This document shows positions 16,316 through 25,166 of a DNA stretch of 64,000 nucleotides, in pieces; position 1 is the stretch's first letter; the number at the start of each line of letters is the position of its first letter. The translations under genes were made by a program, and so were the position numbers. This stretch comes from Collinsella aerofaciens. GTDB taxonomy: Bacteria; Actinomycetota; Coriobacteriia; Coriobacteriales; Coriobacteriaceae. The notes beneath the pieces are model-generated. The model had not been told where the DNA came from. It saw only the letters and a list, made by a program, of their open reading frames with translations, and did not search any database. Location of the stretch: positions 1-64,000 of the forward strand of contig NZ_SPFO01000009.1 in the NCBI RefSeq assembly GCF_005845035.1. Direction: 5' to 3'.

Positions 16316-18982
16316 ATGACACCTCTCGCAAAACGTCTCCCGCGCGAGCTGCGCCGTAATATCGGCAAGTACCTGGGCATCTTTTTGCTTATGTGCGGAA
16401 GCATCGCCCTTACCTCGGGCTTTTTGCTCGCGGCCCACTCCATCGGCTGCCTCATCGACGGCATGCGCGACGAGTACATCATCGAAGACGGCCGCGTGAC
16501 CACCTCCTTCGAGGCTACCGACAATCAACTCAAAGCAGCCGAGGGCGCAGCTGACGATGCCGGCGGCGTCACGCTCTACAAGAATTTCTCCATCGACGCC
16601 ATCATCAAAAAGACCGCCGGCGACGACGGCACCAAGCGCACGCTGCGCACCTATGCGCACCGCACCAAGGTCGATATCGCGTCCTACTGCGAAGGTAGGC
16701 AGCCTAAGGCGGACGATGAGGTGGCCATCGACCGTGTCTTCGCCACCAACAACGACCTCGCCGTGGGCGATAAGGTCGAGCTTGAGGGCCGCACCTACAC
16801 CATCTGCGGCATCATGACACAGCCCGATAGCCAGGCGCTGTTCCTCAACAACTCCGACTTTACAATTAACACCGTCACCTATGGTGTTGCCGAGGTTACC
16901 GACGCCGGCTTTGCCGCGCTCGAGGATGCCGGCGGCGCGCCTGCCTACACCTACTCCTTCACCTTTGCCGATCGCGACCTCCCCACCGCGGATCGCATCG
17001 ATGCGGAGCAGGATATGGTCGAGGCACTGACCGATGCCGATGCGCGTGTGGACGATCTGATCGACGCCGATTCCAACCAGGGCATTGGCTACGCGCGCGA
17101 CGACGTGGACGGCGACTCCATGATGTGGATGACGTTGCTCGACATCATCATCGTGATCATGGCGTTTGTCTTTGTGGTGCTCACTGACGCCACCATCGAG
17201 GAGGAGAGCGCCATCATCGGCACGCTGCTCGCCAGCGGTTATCGCCGTCGCGAGATCGTGCTGCACTACCTGGCACTTCCCGCCATCGTGGGCGTGGTCG
17301 CGGCGCTTTTGGGCACTGCGCTCGGCGTTGTGTTCTTTACCGAGCCCATGCGCAGCCTCTATTACGGGTCGTACAGCCTGCCGCCCTTCCAGGTGTACTG
17401 GAGCTGGGAGATCTTTGTGAAGTGCGCCGTGGTTCCCGCCGTCGCGCTCATCCTCATCACGCTGGTGGGTCTGCTTCGCAAAATGGGCAAGACGCCGTTG
17501 CGGTTCCTTCGTCACGAAGCGAGCGGCAAGTCGGGTACCAAGCGTGGTATGCAACTGCCGGAGCGCATGGGTTTTGTTTCCCGCTTCCGCCTGCGTATCT
17601 TCCTGCGCAACCTGGGCAACTTCGCCACGCTCTTCGTGGGCATTGCGTTCGCCTCGCTGCTGCTGCTCTTTGGCCTGGCGATTCTGCCCACGATGACGCA
17701 CTACGCGGACAACCTCGAGACAAGTCTGGTCGCCGAGCACCAGTACACGCTCAAGGCGCCGCTGGAGCTCGAGGGAACTGCCGAGGAGCGCGAGCAGTGG
17801 TCGGCACTCGAGCGCTTGCAGTCGGTTGACGGCGCGCTGCTTTCCGCCGCCCAGGATGCCGATGACGAGCTTGACGATGCGGCCGATGCGGCGCAGGCGG
17901 CAGCCGATGCTGCAACCGCATCTCCGTCTGCCGAGAGCCTGGCCGCGGCGCAGGACGCGCTCGCCAAGGTCCAGGACAAGAAGGATGCGCTCTACGCGCG
18001 CCTTGACGATCTTGCCGATGCCCTCGGCTGCGACCGCGATGAGGCCATCGGCCTGATCGACAAGGCCTCTAAGATCGACACTGACAACGACGATATCCAC
18101 CCGGTCAATACGACCGACAACGGCGCGAGCACAATCGCACAGGCCGAGAAATATGCCGTCTACCAGCTGCAATACGACCGCGGCGATGGAAATGGCGAGG
18201 AGACGATTTCCATTTACGGCGTCTCGCCCGATTCGCGCTACTGGAAGGACCTCGATGTGGGCGATGGGCGCGTCGTCTTTGGCGGCGGTCTGCTCGATAA
18301 GTTTGGCTGGAACGAGGGACAAAAGGTTGCGCTCCGCGACAAGTACGAGGGTGAGCATTATTCCCTTGAGTACGCGGGCAAGGACTGTGCCTGGGGCTCC
18401 AAGTCGGACATGAATATCTACATGAGCATCGACGACTTCAACGAGCTGTTCGACAACGACACCGCCTACTTTAACGGTTACGTGAGCGACAAGAAGCTCG
18501 ACTTTGATGCTCGTTACTTTGCCGGCGACACCACGCCCGACGACATGCGCGCCGTGGGCGACCAGTTCATCGGCATGATGAGCAAAATGATCGGCATGAT
18601 GGTTGGCCTCGCGGTGTTTATCTTCCTGCTGTTTATGTATCTGCTGACCAAGGCTGTGATCGACCACAGCGCCCGTTCGATTAGCTATATGAAAGTCTTT
18701 GGCTATCGCGATAGCGAGATCTCGCATCTGTACATCCGCTCGATCACGCTGTGCGTGGCGGCGTCGCTCGTGCTGAGCCTGCCGGTCATTATTGGCTCGC
18801 TCACGGCCATCTTCCGCTCGATGCTGCTCGCCTACAACGGCAATATCGAGATCTACGTGCCCGCTTGGTCCATGGCCGCATGTGTCGGCATTGGCTTTGC
18901 GACCTACCTGGTCGTGGCGCTGCTACACACGCGCTCCATCAAGCGCGTCAGTCTGGCCGAAGCCCTCAAAGTCCAAGAGTAG
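16316..18982 (+). CDS. FtsX-like ABC permease (MacB type), 888 residues
   Basis: A large exporter or mechanotransmitter permease with two FtsX units. N-terminal helix near residues 20-45, extracytoplasmic domain about 50-265, helices near 275, 325 and 370, a helix near 435, a second extracytoplasmic region (about 465-755) with an Ala/Asp-rich coiled segment near 510-570, and three C-terminal helices (from about 757) ending in the family sequence SIKRVSLAEALKVQE. It partners with the ATPase upstream. ATG 16316 is chosen with AGGCGG just before it. The stop TAG is the first part of the palindromic repeat at 18981. Confidence 0.9.
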   Translation: MTPLAKRLPRELRRNIGKYLGIFLLMCGSIALTSGFLLAAHSIGCLIDGMRDEYIIEDGRVTTSFEATDNQLKAAEGAADDAGGVTLYKNFSIDAIIKKTAGDDGTKRTLRTYAHRTKVDIASYCEGRQPKADDEVAIDRVFATNNDLAVGDKVELEGRTYTICGIMTQPDSQALFLNNSDFTINTVTYGVAEVTDAGFAALEDAGGAPAYTYSFTFADRDLPTADRIDAEQDMVEALTDADARVDDLIDADSNQGIGYARDDVDGDSMMWMTLLDIIIVIMAFVFVVLTDATIEEESAIIGTLLASGYRRREIVLHYLALPAIVGVVAALLGTALGVVFFTEPMRSLYYGSYSLPPFQVYWSWEIFVKCAVVPAVALILITLVGLLRKMGKTPLRFLRHEASGKSGTKRGMQLPERMGFVSRFRLRIFLRNLGNFATLFVGIAFASLLLLFGLAILPTMTHYADNLETSLVAEHQYTLKAPLELEGTAEEREQWSALERLQSVDGALLSAAQDADDELDDAADAAQAAADAATASPSAESLAAAQDALAKVQDKKDALYARLDDLADALGCDRDEAIGLIDKASKIDTDNDDIHPVNTTDNGASTIAQAEKYAVYQLQYDRGDGNGEETISIYGVSPDSRYWKDLDVGDGRVVFGGGLLDKFGWNEGQKVALRDKYEGEHYSLEYAGKDCAWGSKSDMNIYMSIDDFNELFDNDTAYFNGYVSDKKLDFDARYFAGDTTPDDMRAVGDQFIGMMSKMIGMMVGLAVFIFLLFMYLLTKAVIDHSARSISYMKVFGYRDSEISHLYIRSITLCVAASLVLSLPVIIGSLTAIFRSMLLAYNGNIEIYVPAWSMAACVGIGFATYLVVALLHTRSIKRVSLAEALKVQE

Positions 18983-19007
18983 TCATTTAAGAACGTCCCC
19001 AACGACT
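18981..19007. repeat. Palindromic repeat with TAAGAACGTCCCC loop, fused to a stop codon
   Basis: AGTCATT (18981-18987) and AACGACT (19001-19007) flank the 13-nt loop TAAGAACGTCCCC, with one mismatched pair. The permease stop codon TAG (18980-18982) overlaps the repeat edge. Confidence 0.8.
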
Positions 19008-19092
19008 GGGTTTCGCGCTTGACTTTGACCCTACTTCAGCGGGTACCATCCTCTTATGTCTGTAACGCCATATAGACCGAGGGGATAGATCT

Positions 19093-20298
19093 ATGACCGC
19101 AACTGCACCCGCAGCACCCGCTAAGGTGTACTTCACCAACCTGCGCACGCATGCTCGCGAGAGCCAGCTCGACAAGCTCAAGCGCCTCATCCGTCACGCC
19201 GGAATTGAGCAGATCGACTTTGAGAACAAGTTCGTCGCCATCAAGATTCACTTTGGCGAGCTGGGCAATCTGAGCTTTTTGCGCCCCAACTACGCCCGCG
19301 CCGTCGCGGATGTCGTGAAGGAGCTGGGCGGCAAGCCCTTCCTCACCGATTGCAACACGCTCTATGTCGGTAGCCGCAAAAACGCGCTCGAGCACATCGA
19401 TACCGCCTACCAGAACGGCTTTACCCCGTATGCCACGGGCTGCCAGATCATCATCGCCGACGGCCTCAAGGGCACCGACGAGGCGCTCGTCCCGGTCGAG
19501 GGCGGCGAGTACGTACACGAGGCCAAGATCGGTCAGGCGCTCATGGATGCCGATATCGTGATCAGCCTCACCCACTTTAAGGGCCATGAGCAGGCCGGTT
19601 TTGGCGGCGCCATGAAGAACCTGGGCATGGGAGGCGGCAGCCGTGCCGGCAAGATGGAGCAGCATGCCGCCGGCAAGCCGAACGTCGCGACCGAGCACTG
19701 CATTGGCTGCCGTGCCTGCGAGAAGATCTGCGCGCACAGCGCCATCTCGTTCGACGACACCCGCGAGCGCGAGCTTGCCAACGGCAACACCCGCACGGTC
19801 CACGTGGCTGCCATCAACCACGATCGCTGCGTGGGCTGCGGCCGCTGCATCGGCGTGTGCAACCAGGACGCCATCAAGCCCGGCTATGAGGCCGCGGCCG
19901 ACGTGCTCAACTGTAAGATCGCCGAGTATACGAAGGCCGTTGTCGACGGCCGTCCGAGCTTCCATATCTCGCTCGCCATGGATATCAGCCCCAACTGCGA
20001 TTGCCATCCCGAAAACGACACACCTATCGTCAACGACATCGGCATGTTCGCGAGCTTCGACCCGGTCGCCATCGACCAGGCCTGCGCCGATGCCGTCATG
20101 GCGTCCGAGCCGCTGCCCAACACCGAGCTCACCGATAGCGCGGCCAAGATGGAGCATAACCACGAGCATCTGGAGGGCGAGCAGGCGCACGACCCCTTCT
20201 GCATTACGCATCCCGACACCGACTGGCGCGTGTGCATCGCGCATGCCGAGAAGATCGGCTTGGGCACGAGCGAGTACGAGCTCATCGAGGTTAAGTAG
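19093..20298 (+). CDS. DUF362 protein with two [4Fe-4S] clusters
   Basis: A 401-residue iron-sulfur protein of the DUF362 family. N-terminal DUF362 part (VAIKIHFGELGNLSFLRP near 47), then a ferredoxin insert with HCIGCRACEKICAH near 205 and DRCVGCGRCIGVCNQ near 240, then the C-terminal DUF362 part (ISPNCDCHPEND, GMFASFDPVAIDQAC). The fold suggests electron transfer to an unknown reaction; I cannot assign a substrate. Start ATG 19093 has GAGGGGA upstream. It stands alone, with a TTGACT-19-TACCAT promoter guess at 19019-19049 and a bidirectional terminator after it. Confidence 0.85.
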   Translation: MTATAPAAPAKVYFTNLRTHARESQLDKLKRLIRHAGIEQIDFENKFVAIKIHFGELGNLSFLRPNYARAVADVVKELGGKPFLTDCNTLYVGSRKNALEHIDTAYQNGFTPYATGCQIIIADGLKGTDEALVPVEGGEYVHEAKIGQALMDADIVISLTHFKGHEQAGFGGAMKNLGMGGGSRAGKMEQHAAGKPNVATEHCIGCRACEKICAHSAISFDDTRERELANGNTRTVHVAAINHDRCVGCGRCIGVCNQDAIKPGYEAAADVLNCKIAEYTKAVVDGRPSFHISLAMDISPNCDCHPENDTPIVNDIGMFASFDPVAIDQACADAVMASEPLPNTELTDSAAKMEHNHEHLEGEQAHDPFCITHPDTDWRVCIAHAEKIGLGTSEYELIEVK

Positions 20299-20345
20299 CG
20301 CCTATCTATTGGACAAAATAAGCGCCTTTGTAGCGTAAGTTGAGC

Positions 20346-20384
20346 AAAAGCCGCCCACGAGCACAACGCTCGCGGGCGGCTTTT
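20346..20384. terminator. Bidirectional terminator between convergent genes
   Basis: AAAAGCCGCCC..CGAGC at 20346-20362 pairs with 20368-20384, giving A and T tracts on both sides. It serves the DUF362 gene (+) and the hydrolase gene (-). Confidence 0.85.
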
Positions 20385-20462
20385 CGGAAGTGCGGTGAAA
20401 AAACGAATACCGCCGACCGCAAACCGATTTTTGGCAACAAAACCCCAGACGTTGCTTTTTGC

Positions 20463-21428
20463 CTAAAAATTCTTGTCGAGGAAGTCGTCGACCGTATTCC
20501 AGTAGAGCTCGGGGTCAACTTGCGCACTCTTGGCGTGGGTGGCGCCATGGATAGTGAGCTTTTGCTTGACCTTGCTGGCGCACACGTCGTAGTTTTGGTC
20601 GAGCATGCTGTACGGCACAAAGGTGTCCTGGTCGCCGTGGATAAACAGCATGGGAACTGTCGCGTGTTTGAGTTGCTCCACACTGCTCGCCTTATGAAAG
20701 TCGTAGCCCGCGCGCACGTTGCACACCAAGTTTGCTACATCGAGCAAGGGAAAGCTGGGCAGGCCGAACACGTCCTTGAGTTGCAGAGAAAACTCGTCCC
20801 AAACACTCGTATAACCGCAGTCCTCGATAATGCATTTTACGTTTGCGGGCAGAGACTCCCCCGCGACGTTCATGGCGGTTGCCGCACCCATCGACTCGCC
20901 AAAGACCAGGATGCGCGCCTCGGGGTCAGCCTGAACGATTCGCTCGATCCATGCGACGATGTCGAGACGCTCGGGCCAGCCCATGCCGATATAATCGCCG
21001 CCGGAACGCTCGTGGGCGCGGGCGGCAGGTGCGAGCACGTTCATGCCGCGGTCGTGGAATCGCTTGACGTATCGGGCCATACCGATGGGCTCGTTGGTAT
21101 ATCCATGCAGGCAAACGGCGTAGTCGTGCGTGCTCTCCGACGCAGCAAAATACCAGGCGGCAAGCTCGGTCCCGTCGTCCGCGGCGAGGCTGCTGCTCTC
21201 GCGGTTTTCCTTAAACCACGCCCGCGCCTCGGTCTCCTCGACGTCCATCTGCTCGCCCTTTTCGGCGTCCTTGCCGTCCTGCATCATCTTCATGGTGTAG
21301 GGCGCTTGGGGATTCAGGGCAAAGTCGAACAAGAAGTTGCCGGCAAACCCCAGCAGCGCGACAACGAGCACCAGCGCAACGATGCCGGCTATCTTGAGCT
21401 TTCGATGGGAACGTGCGTTTTGAGACAT
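20463..21428 (-). CDS. Membrane-anchored alpha/beta hydrolase
   Basis: A 321-residue hydrolase with an N-terminal membrane helix (residues about 11-33) that would place the catalytic domain outside the membrane. Catalytic residues: nucleophile Ser in GESMGAAT near 175, Asp in HGDQDTFV near 268, His in GATHAKSA near 296; oxyanion region CLHGYTNEP near 107. It resembles the BAAT/YqkD-type serine aminopeptidase S33 group, acting on an unknown ester or amide. The minus-strand start has AGGAAAG upstream and a good promoter at 21478-21506. Confidence 0.88.
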   Translation of the reverse strand: MSQNARSHRKLKIAGIVALVLVVALLGFAGNFLFDFALNPQAPYTMKMMQDGKDAEKGEQMDVEETEARAWFKENRESSSLAADDGTELAAWYFAASESTHDYAVCLHGYTNEPIGMARYVKRFHDRGMNVLAPAARAHERSGGDYIGMGWPERLDIVAWIERIVQADPEARILVFGESMGAATAMNVAGESLPANVKCIIEDCGYTSVWDEFSLQLKDVFGLPSFPLLDVANLVCNVRAGYDFHKASSVEQLKHATVPMLFIHGDQDTFVPYSMLDQNYDVCASKVKQKLTIHGATHAKSAQVDPELYWNTVDDFLDKNF

Positions 21429-21477
21429 AAGAAGCTTTCCTATAAGATGTTAATACATCAACATTTAATGCAAGCGC

Positions 21478-21506
21478 ATTATGGACGTTCACCGTTGATG
21501 CGTCAA
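21478..21506 (-). promoter_or_regulatory. Promoter of the hydrolase gene with overlapping palindrome
   Basis: On the minus strand TTGACG (21506-21501), 17 nt, CATAAT (21483-21478). The -35 lies inside the near-palindrome GTTGATGCGTCAAC, a possible operator. Confidence 0.65.
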
Positions 21507-21570
21507 CAGGCAAAGAATGGGTAAACAAAGGGTCACGTATGGTGCAAATTTCGCACGCACCCAGACGCTT

Positions 21571-21579
21571 TGATATAGT
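21571..21579 (+). promoter_or_regulatory. Extended -10 promoter of the hemolysin III gene
   Basis: TGATATAGT matches an extended -10 (TGN plus TATAGT), 36 nt before the start codon. The -35 is weak (TCGCAC). Confidence 0.45.
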
Positions 21580-21614
21580 GTTGAGAACTCTTTACGTTGG
21601 AGGATGTAACCGGC

Positions 21615-22298
21615 ATGTCCGATTCGAGCGACAGTTCTAAGCCGCGACCCAAGACCGCGGCCGTTCCACACTACACGGTGGGTGAGGAGATCATGAACTC
21701 CGTCACCCATGGTGTCGGCTGTCTGCTGGGTATCGCGGGCCTGGTGCTCCTGATCGTATTCGCTGCCCTGCGCGGCGGAGGCCCGGCCCACATGGCTGCG
21801 GCAATTGTCTATGGCGTCAGCATCATCCTCGAATACCTAGCCTCCACGCTCTACCACGCGATTCAGCCCGCGCGCGCCAAGCGCGTGTTTCGCATCATCG
21901 ACCACAGCTGCATCTACCTGCTCATAGCCGGCAGCTATACCCCGTTTTGCCTTATCACGCTCGCAAACGACGGCGGCCCTGTGCTGTTCTTTGCCGTATG
22001 GGCCATCGCCATTATCGGCATCGCCCTCGAGTGCTTTATGCGCGAGCGTCAACCGCACTGGGTAAGTGGCCTGGTCTACCTGCTGATGGGCTGGCTCGTT
22101 GTCTTTAAGCTGCCCGACCTGGTGGCACTGCTCAACCCCGTGGCACTTGCCCTGCTCGCCGTCGGCGGCGTGTGCTACACCGTGGGCGTGCCGTTCTATA
22201 TCGCCAAAAACGTGCGCTATCTGCACAGCGTGTTCCACCTGTGGGTGCTCGCCGGCAGTATCTTCCAGTTCATGGCGGTGATTCTCTTCGTAATTTAG
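21615..22298 (+). CDS. Hemolysin III / YqfA-type PAQR membrane protein
   Basis: A 227-residue membrane protein with seven predicted helices. It has the family signatures EEIMNSVTHGVGCLLG near residue 24, the STLYHAI region near 82, IDHSCIYLLIAGSYTPFCL near 100 and YLHSVFHLWVLAGSIFQF at the end, whose His and Asp residues are the conserved metal-type ligands of the progestin-receptor-like superfamily. Physiological role is uncertain. ATG 21615 is the likely start, with GGAGG 11 nt upstream; TTG 21597 overlaps that site. Confidence 0.88.
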   Translation: MSDSSDSSKPRPKTAAVPHYTVGEEIMNSVTHGVGCLLGIAGLVLLIVFAALRGGGPAHMAAAIVYGVSIILEYLASTLYHAIQPARAKRVFRIIDHSCIYLLIAGSYTPFCLITLANDGGPVLFFAVWAIAIIGIALECFMRERQPHWVSGLVYLLMGWLVVFKLPDLVALLNPVALALLAVGGVCYTVGVPFYIAKNVRYLHSVFHLWVLAGSIFQFMAVILFVI

Positions 22299-22408
22299 CG
22301 ATCACGCCTGCGCGCCCGCGTCCTCGTTTGGGCGCCGGTGCAATTGCCGTATCCGTCATCAACGTTTTGACCTAACGTCCCGAATCTTGGAGGTTCGAGA
22401 AACTCCCG

Positions 22409-23782
22409 ATGGACATAACCATCTCCCTTATCACTACCCTCGTTTTGACCCTCATCAACGGCTACTTCTCTATGTCCGAGATGGCGCTCACCACGGCCAA
22501 GCGCGCCGTGCTGGAGCACGATGCCGAGGAGGGCGACAAGCGCGCCGAGCACGCCATTAAGCTTGCCGCCGACTCCGACCAGCTGCTGGCCACCATTCAG
22601 GTCGCCATCACGCTCGTGGGCTTCGCCTCGTCCGCCGTTGCCTCGACGAGCCTGTCCGACCCGCTCGCCACATGGCTCATGAGCTTTGGCATCGCGCCGC
22701 TCTCCGCCATCGCGCGCGGCCTGGCGCCGGTCATCATCACCGTCGCGGTCGCCTTCGTGTCCATCGTGATCGGCGAGCTTGTGCCCAAGCGCATCGGCCT
22801 GGCCAATGCCGAGGGCGTGTCCAAGCAGGTCGTGGGACCGTTGTCGTTTTTCCAAAAGATCGCCCATCCGCTCGTGTGGCTGACTGGCGCTTGCTCCGAT
22901 GGCCTGGCCCGCATCCTGCGCATCAAGAGTGCCGACGACCGTCAGAACGTCTCTGAAGAAGAGATCAAGTACATGGTCTCGGAGCAGGACGACCTGCTCG
23001 ACGAGGAAAAGCGCATGATCCACGAGATCTTCGACCTAGGCGACACCGTTGCCCGCGAGGTCATGGTGCCGCGCGTGGACACCACCATGTGCGAGGACGA
23101 CGAGACCGTCGCCGACGTGCTGTCCACCATGCGCCAGACTGGCTTCAGCCGCATCCCCGTCTACCACGAGGATCCCGACAACGTGGCGGGTATCGCACAT
23201 ATCAAGGACCTGATCCAGCCCGCGCTCGACGGCAAGGGTGACCAGCCCATCGCCGGCTTTTTGCGCGACGCCGCCTTTGTGCCCGACACCAAGGACATCC
23301 TGCCGCTGCTGTCCGAGATGCAGACCTCGCACGACCAGATCGTGGTGGTCGTGGACGAGTACGGCGGCACGGCCGGCATCATCACCATCGAGGACATCGT
23401 CGAGGAGATCGTGGGCGAGATCGAGGACGAGTTCGACCCCGACAACAAGTACCTCACGCGCCTTTCGCGCCGCGAGTGGCTCGTCGATGGGCGTTTTTCG
23501 TGCGATGACGCGATTGAGCTTGGTTGGCCGCTCGAGGAAAGCGATGATTATGAGACCATCGCCGGCTGGATCTTGGAGCTTTGTGACTCGGTGCCCGACA
23601 TCGGAGAGGTGTTTGAGGTCGCGGGGTACAAGTTTAAAGTGCAGTCGATGCGTGGCCAGCGCATCTCGCTCATTCGCGTGATCGCTCCGGCCGAAACCGA
23701 TAAGAAGGATTCCGAGTCTTCGGTAAACGAGCCGACGACGTCGGGTGCGGGTTCCGCGAATCCGCACGACGGCGACGAGTAG
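22409..23782 (+). CDS. CNNM/CorC (HlyC/TlyC) family transporter-associated protein
   Basis: A 457-residue membrane protein. DUF21/CNNM transmembrane domain (1-185) with SMSEMALTTAKRAVL and VIGELVPKRIGL; a CBS pair (about 205-330) with REVMVPRVDTTMCEDDE and DEYGGTAGIITIEDIVEEIVGEIEDE; CorC_HlyC C-terminal domain (about 345-430). Members take part in Mg2+/Co2+ efflux or homeostasis. Residues 430-457 are a disordered acidic tail. A GGAGG lies 15 nt before the ATG, an unusually long spacing. The Mg-related genes at 27729 and 29582 may share physiology. Confidence 0.9.
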   Translation: MDITISLITTLVLTLINGYFSMSEMALTTAKRAVLEHDAEEGDKRAEHAIKLAADSDQLLATIQVAITLVGFASSAVASTSLSDPLATWLMSFGIAPLSAIARGLAPVIITVAVAFVSIVIGELVPKRIGLANAEGVSKQVVGPLSFFQKIAHPLVWLTGACSDGLARILRIKSADDRQNVSEEEIKYMVSEQDDLLDEEKRMIHEIFDLGDTVAREVMVPRVDTTMCEDDETVADVLSTMRQTGFSRIPVYHEDPDNVAGIAHIKDLIQPALDGKGDQPIAGFLRDAAFVPDTKDILPLLSEMQTSHDQIVVVVDEYGGTAGIITIEDIVEEIVGEIEDEFDPDNKYLTRLSRREWLVDGRFSCDDAIELGWPLEESDDYETIAGWILELCDSVPDIGEVFEVAGYKFKVQSMRGQRISLIRVIAPAETDKKDSESSVNEPTTSGAGSANPHDGDE

Positions 23783-23806
23783 GGCAAGGAAGAGTAGGGG
23801 AGAGTT

Positions 23807-24640
23807 ATGGCAGGCCTGTTCAACATCCTTAAGGTCACCGTCAGTGAGGACAAGATCTGCGCGCACGTGCTGGTGAACCCCGGCATGCCGCTCATGACCT
23901 CGGAGGACATCGAGGCCACGGCGCGCGTGTACTACCTGGTGCCGGCGATTGCCAAGCACCTGTGCCTGGGCGATTCCGGCCGCGAGTTCCAGGACTGCAT
24001 GGGTCAGACCGAGCTCTGCCACCTGCTGGAGCACGTGACGGTCGAGCTCATGAACGAGACCGGTCTTGCCGGCAGCATTTCGTGCGGCCGCACGCGCGTA
24101 AGCGAGCACGACGAGCGCGTCTTTGAGGTTGAGCTTTCGTGCCCCGACGACGCGCTGGCCATCGGTGCGCTGTCGTCGGCAACCTTTATGATGGACTGGG
24201 CGTACCTGCACGCCGACCAGCCTGCCCCCGACGTGGAGGGCACGGTCGCGGGCCTGCGCAACCTGGTACTGGGCATGCGCGCCGAGGCCGAGGGCAAGGA
24301 TCCTCACGAGGCCGTCGCCGCTGCGAACGGCGAAGATGCTGCCGAGGACGAGGGCGCTGACGAGGGCGATGTGCCGGTCGACGCCGAGCCCGTTGCCGAT
24401 GCGACCGCCGAGCCCGTTCCCGCCGAGCCCCAGGGCGTCCCCAACTTTGACGACGAGCCCCAGGTGGCGATTGATACCGAGGGCGCGGTTGCCGAGAACC
24501 ATGAGGCCTCCGCTGCCGTCTTTGGCGGTGCTGCGACGGTTCCGGCAGGACCTGCGCATGAGGGCGGCCTGCCGCTCGTGGACGGCGCCGGCGAGGACCC
24601 GGGTGCCACGGTGGCCATGCCGGCTATGCCCCAAGAGTAG
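23807..24640 (+). CDS. Stand-alone cyanophycin-synthetase-like N-terminal domain protein
   Basis: A 277-residue protein. Residues about 1-165 resemble the N-terminal domain of cyanophycin synthetase: CHLLEHVTVELMNETGL corresponds to the EHVALELQ-x-LAG region, and SCGRTRV to the FGRTR region. The ATP-grasp and Mur-ligase domains of the synthetase are absent, so it cannot make cyanophycin itself. Residues 165-277 are an acidic, Ala/Pro/Val-rich, probably disordered tail. It starts 24 nt after the CorC-like gene with GGGGAG upstream and likely shares its transcript. Function unknown. Confidence 0.6.
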   Translation: MAGLFNILKVTVSEDKICAHVLVNPGMPLMTSEDIEATARVYYLVPAIAKHLCLGDSGREFQDCMGQTELCHLLEHVTVELMNETGLAGSISCGRTRVSEHDERVFEVELSCPDDALAIGALSSATFMMDWAYLHADQPAPDVEGTVAGLRNLVLGMRAEAEGKDPHEAVAAANGEDAAEDEGADEGDVPVDAEPVADATAEPVPAEPQGVPNFDDEPQVAIDTEGAVAENHEASAAVFGGAATVPAGPAHEGGLPLVDGAGEDPGATVAMPAMPQE

Positions 24641-24719
24641 GCCTACGCGTTTATCACCATCACGTACCTGCGCCTTTGCCGTACGCAGATGAGCGGAGCG
24701 GCAAGTGATGCGCTGCGGG

Positions 24720-24725
24720 TATAAT
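24720..24725 (+). promoter_or_regulatory. -10 element before the YtxH gene
   Basis: TATAAT, 51 nt upstream of the chosen start. The -35 partner (AGCGGC region) is weak. Confidence 0.4.
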
Positions 24726-24776
24726 GGACAGCATTCAAACGGTGGGCACCGACGTGCCTGCAGGAGAGGAATGATC

Positions 24777-25166
24777 ATGGGTAAGACTTTCAGCTTTGTC
24801 TCCGGCGCACTTTTTGGTGCCGCTGCCGGCGCTATTGTCGGCGTTGCTCTGGCCCCGCGCTCGGGCGCCGAGACCCGCGCCATGGCTGCCGATATCGCCA
24901 ACGACGCCTGGGACAATATGCGCGACACCTACGAGCACAGCGCCGAGGAGGCCCGTGCTGCGGTGAATGACTTTGGCCCGATGGTCGACGCCAAGACCGA
25001 TGACCTGCGCGCCAAGGTCGACCTGGCCCGCGAGCGCATGGACCAGCTGCGCGAGCAGCTCAACGACGCCATTTCGGGCGGCAACGTGACGCCTGCCGCT
25101 GACGTCGTGGTCGAGAACGCCGTCGAGGCTGATACCGAGGCTGCGGAGCCCTCGACCGAGGCATAA
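24777..25166 (+). CDS. YtxH-domain small membrane protein
   Basis: A 129-residue protein with one N-terminal glycine-zipper helix (FVSGALFGAAAGAIVGVALA) followed by PRSGAETR, the YtxH signature, and an amphipathic helical segment to about residue 105. The rest is acidic. Such proteins are associated with general stress in Firmicutes. ATG 24777 is chosen because AGGAGAGG (24762-24769) is 7 nt away; ATG 24771 is too close. The stop codon overlaps the next start (TAATG). Confidence 0.82.
   Translation: MGKTFSFVSGALFGAAAGAIVGVALAPRSGAETRAMAADIANDAWDNMRDTYEHSAEEARAAVNDFGPMVDAKTDDLRAKVDLARERMDQLREQLNDAISGGNVTPAADVVVENAVEADTEAAEPSTEA

Noticed and set aside
19019..19049. Promoter TTGACT-19-TACCAT before the DUF362 gene
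   Set aside because: The spacer is 2 nt longer than usual and the -10 is weak; mentioned in the gene entry but not listed as a feature.
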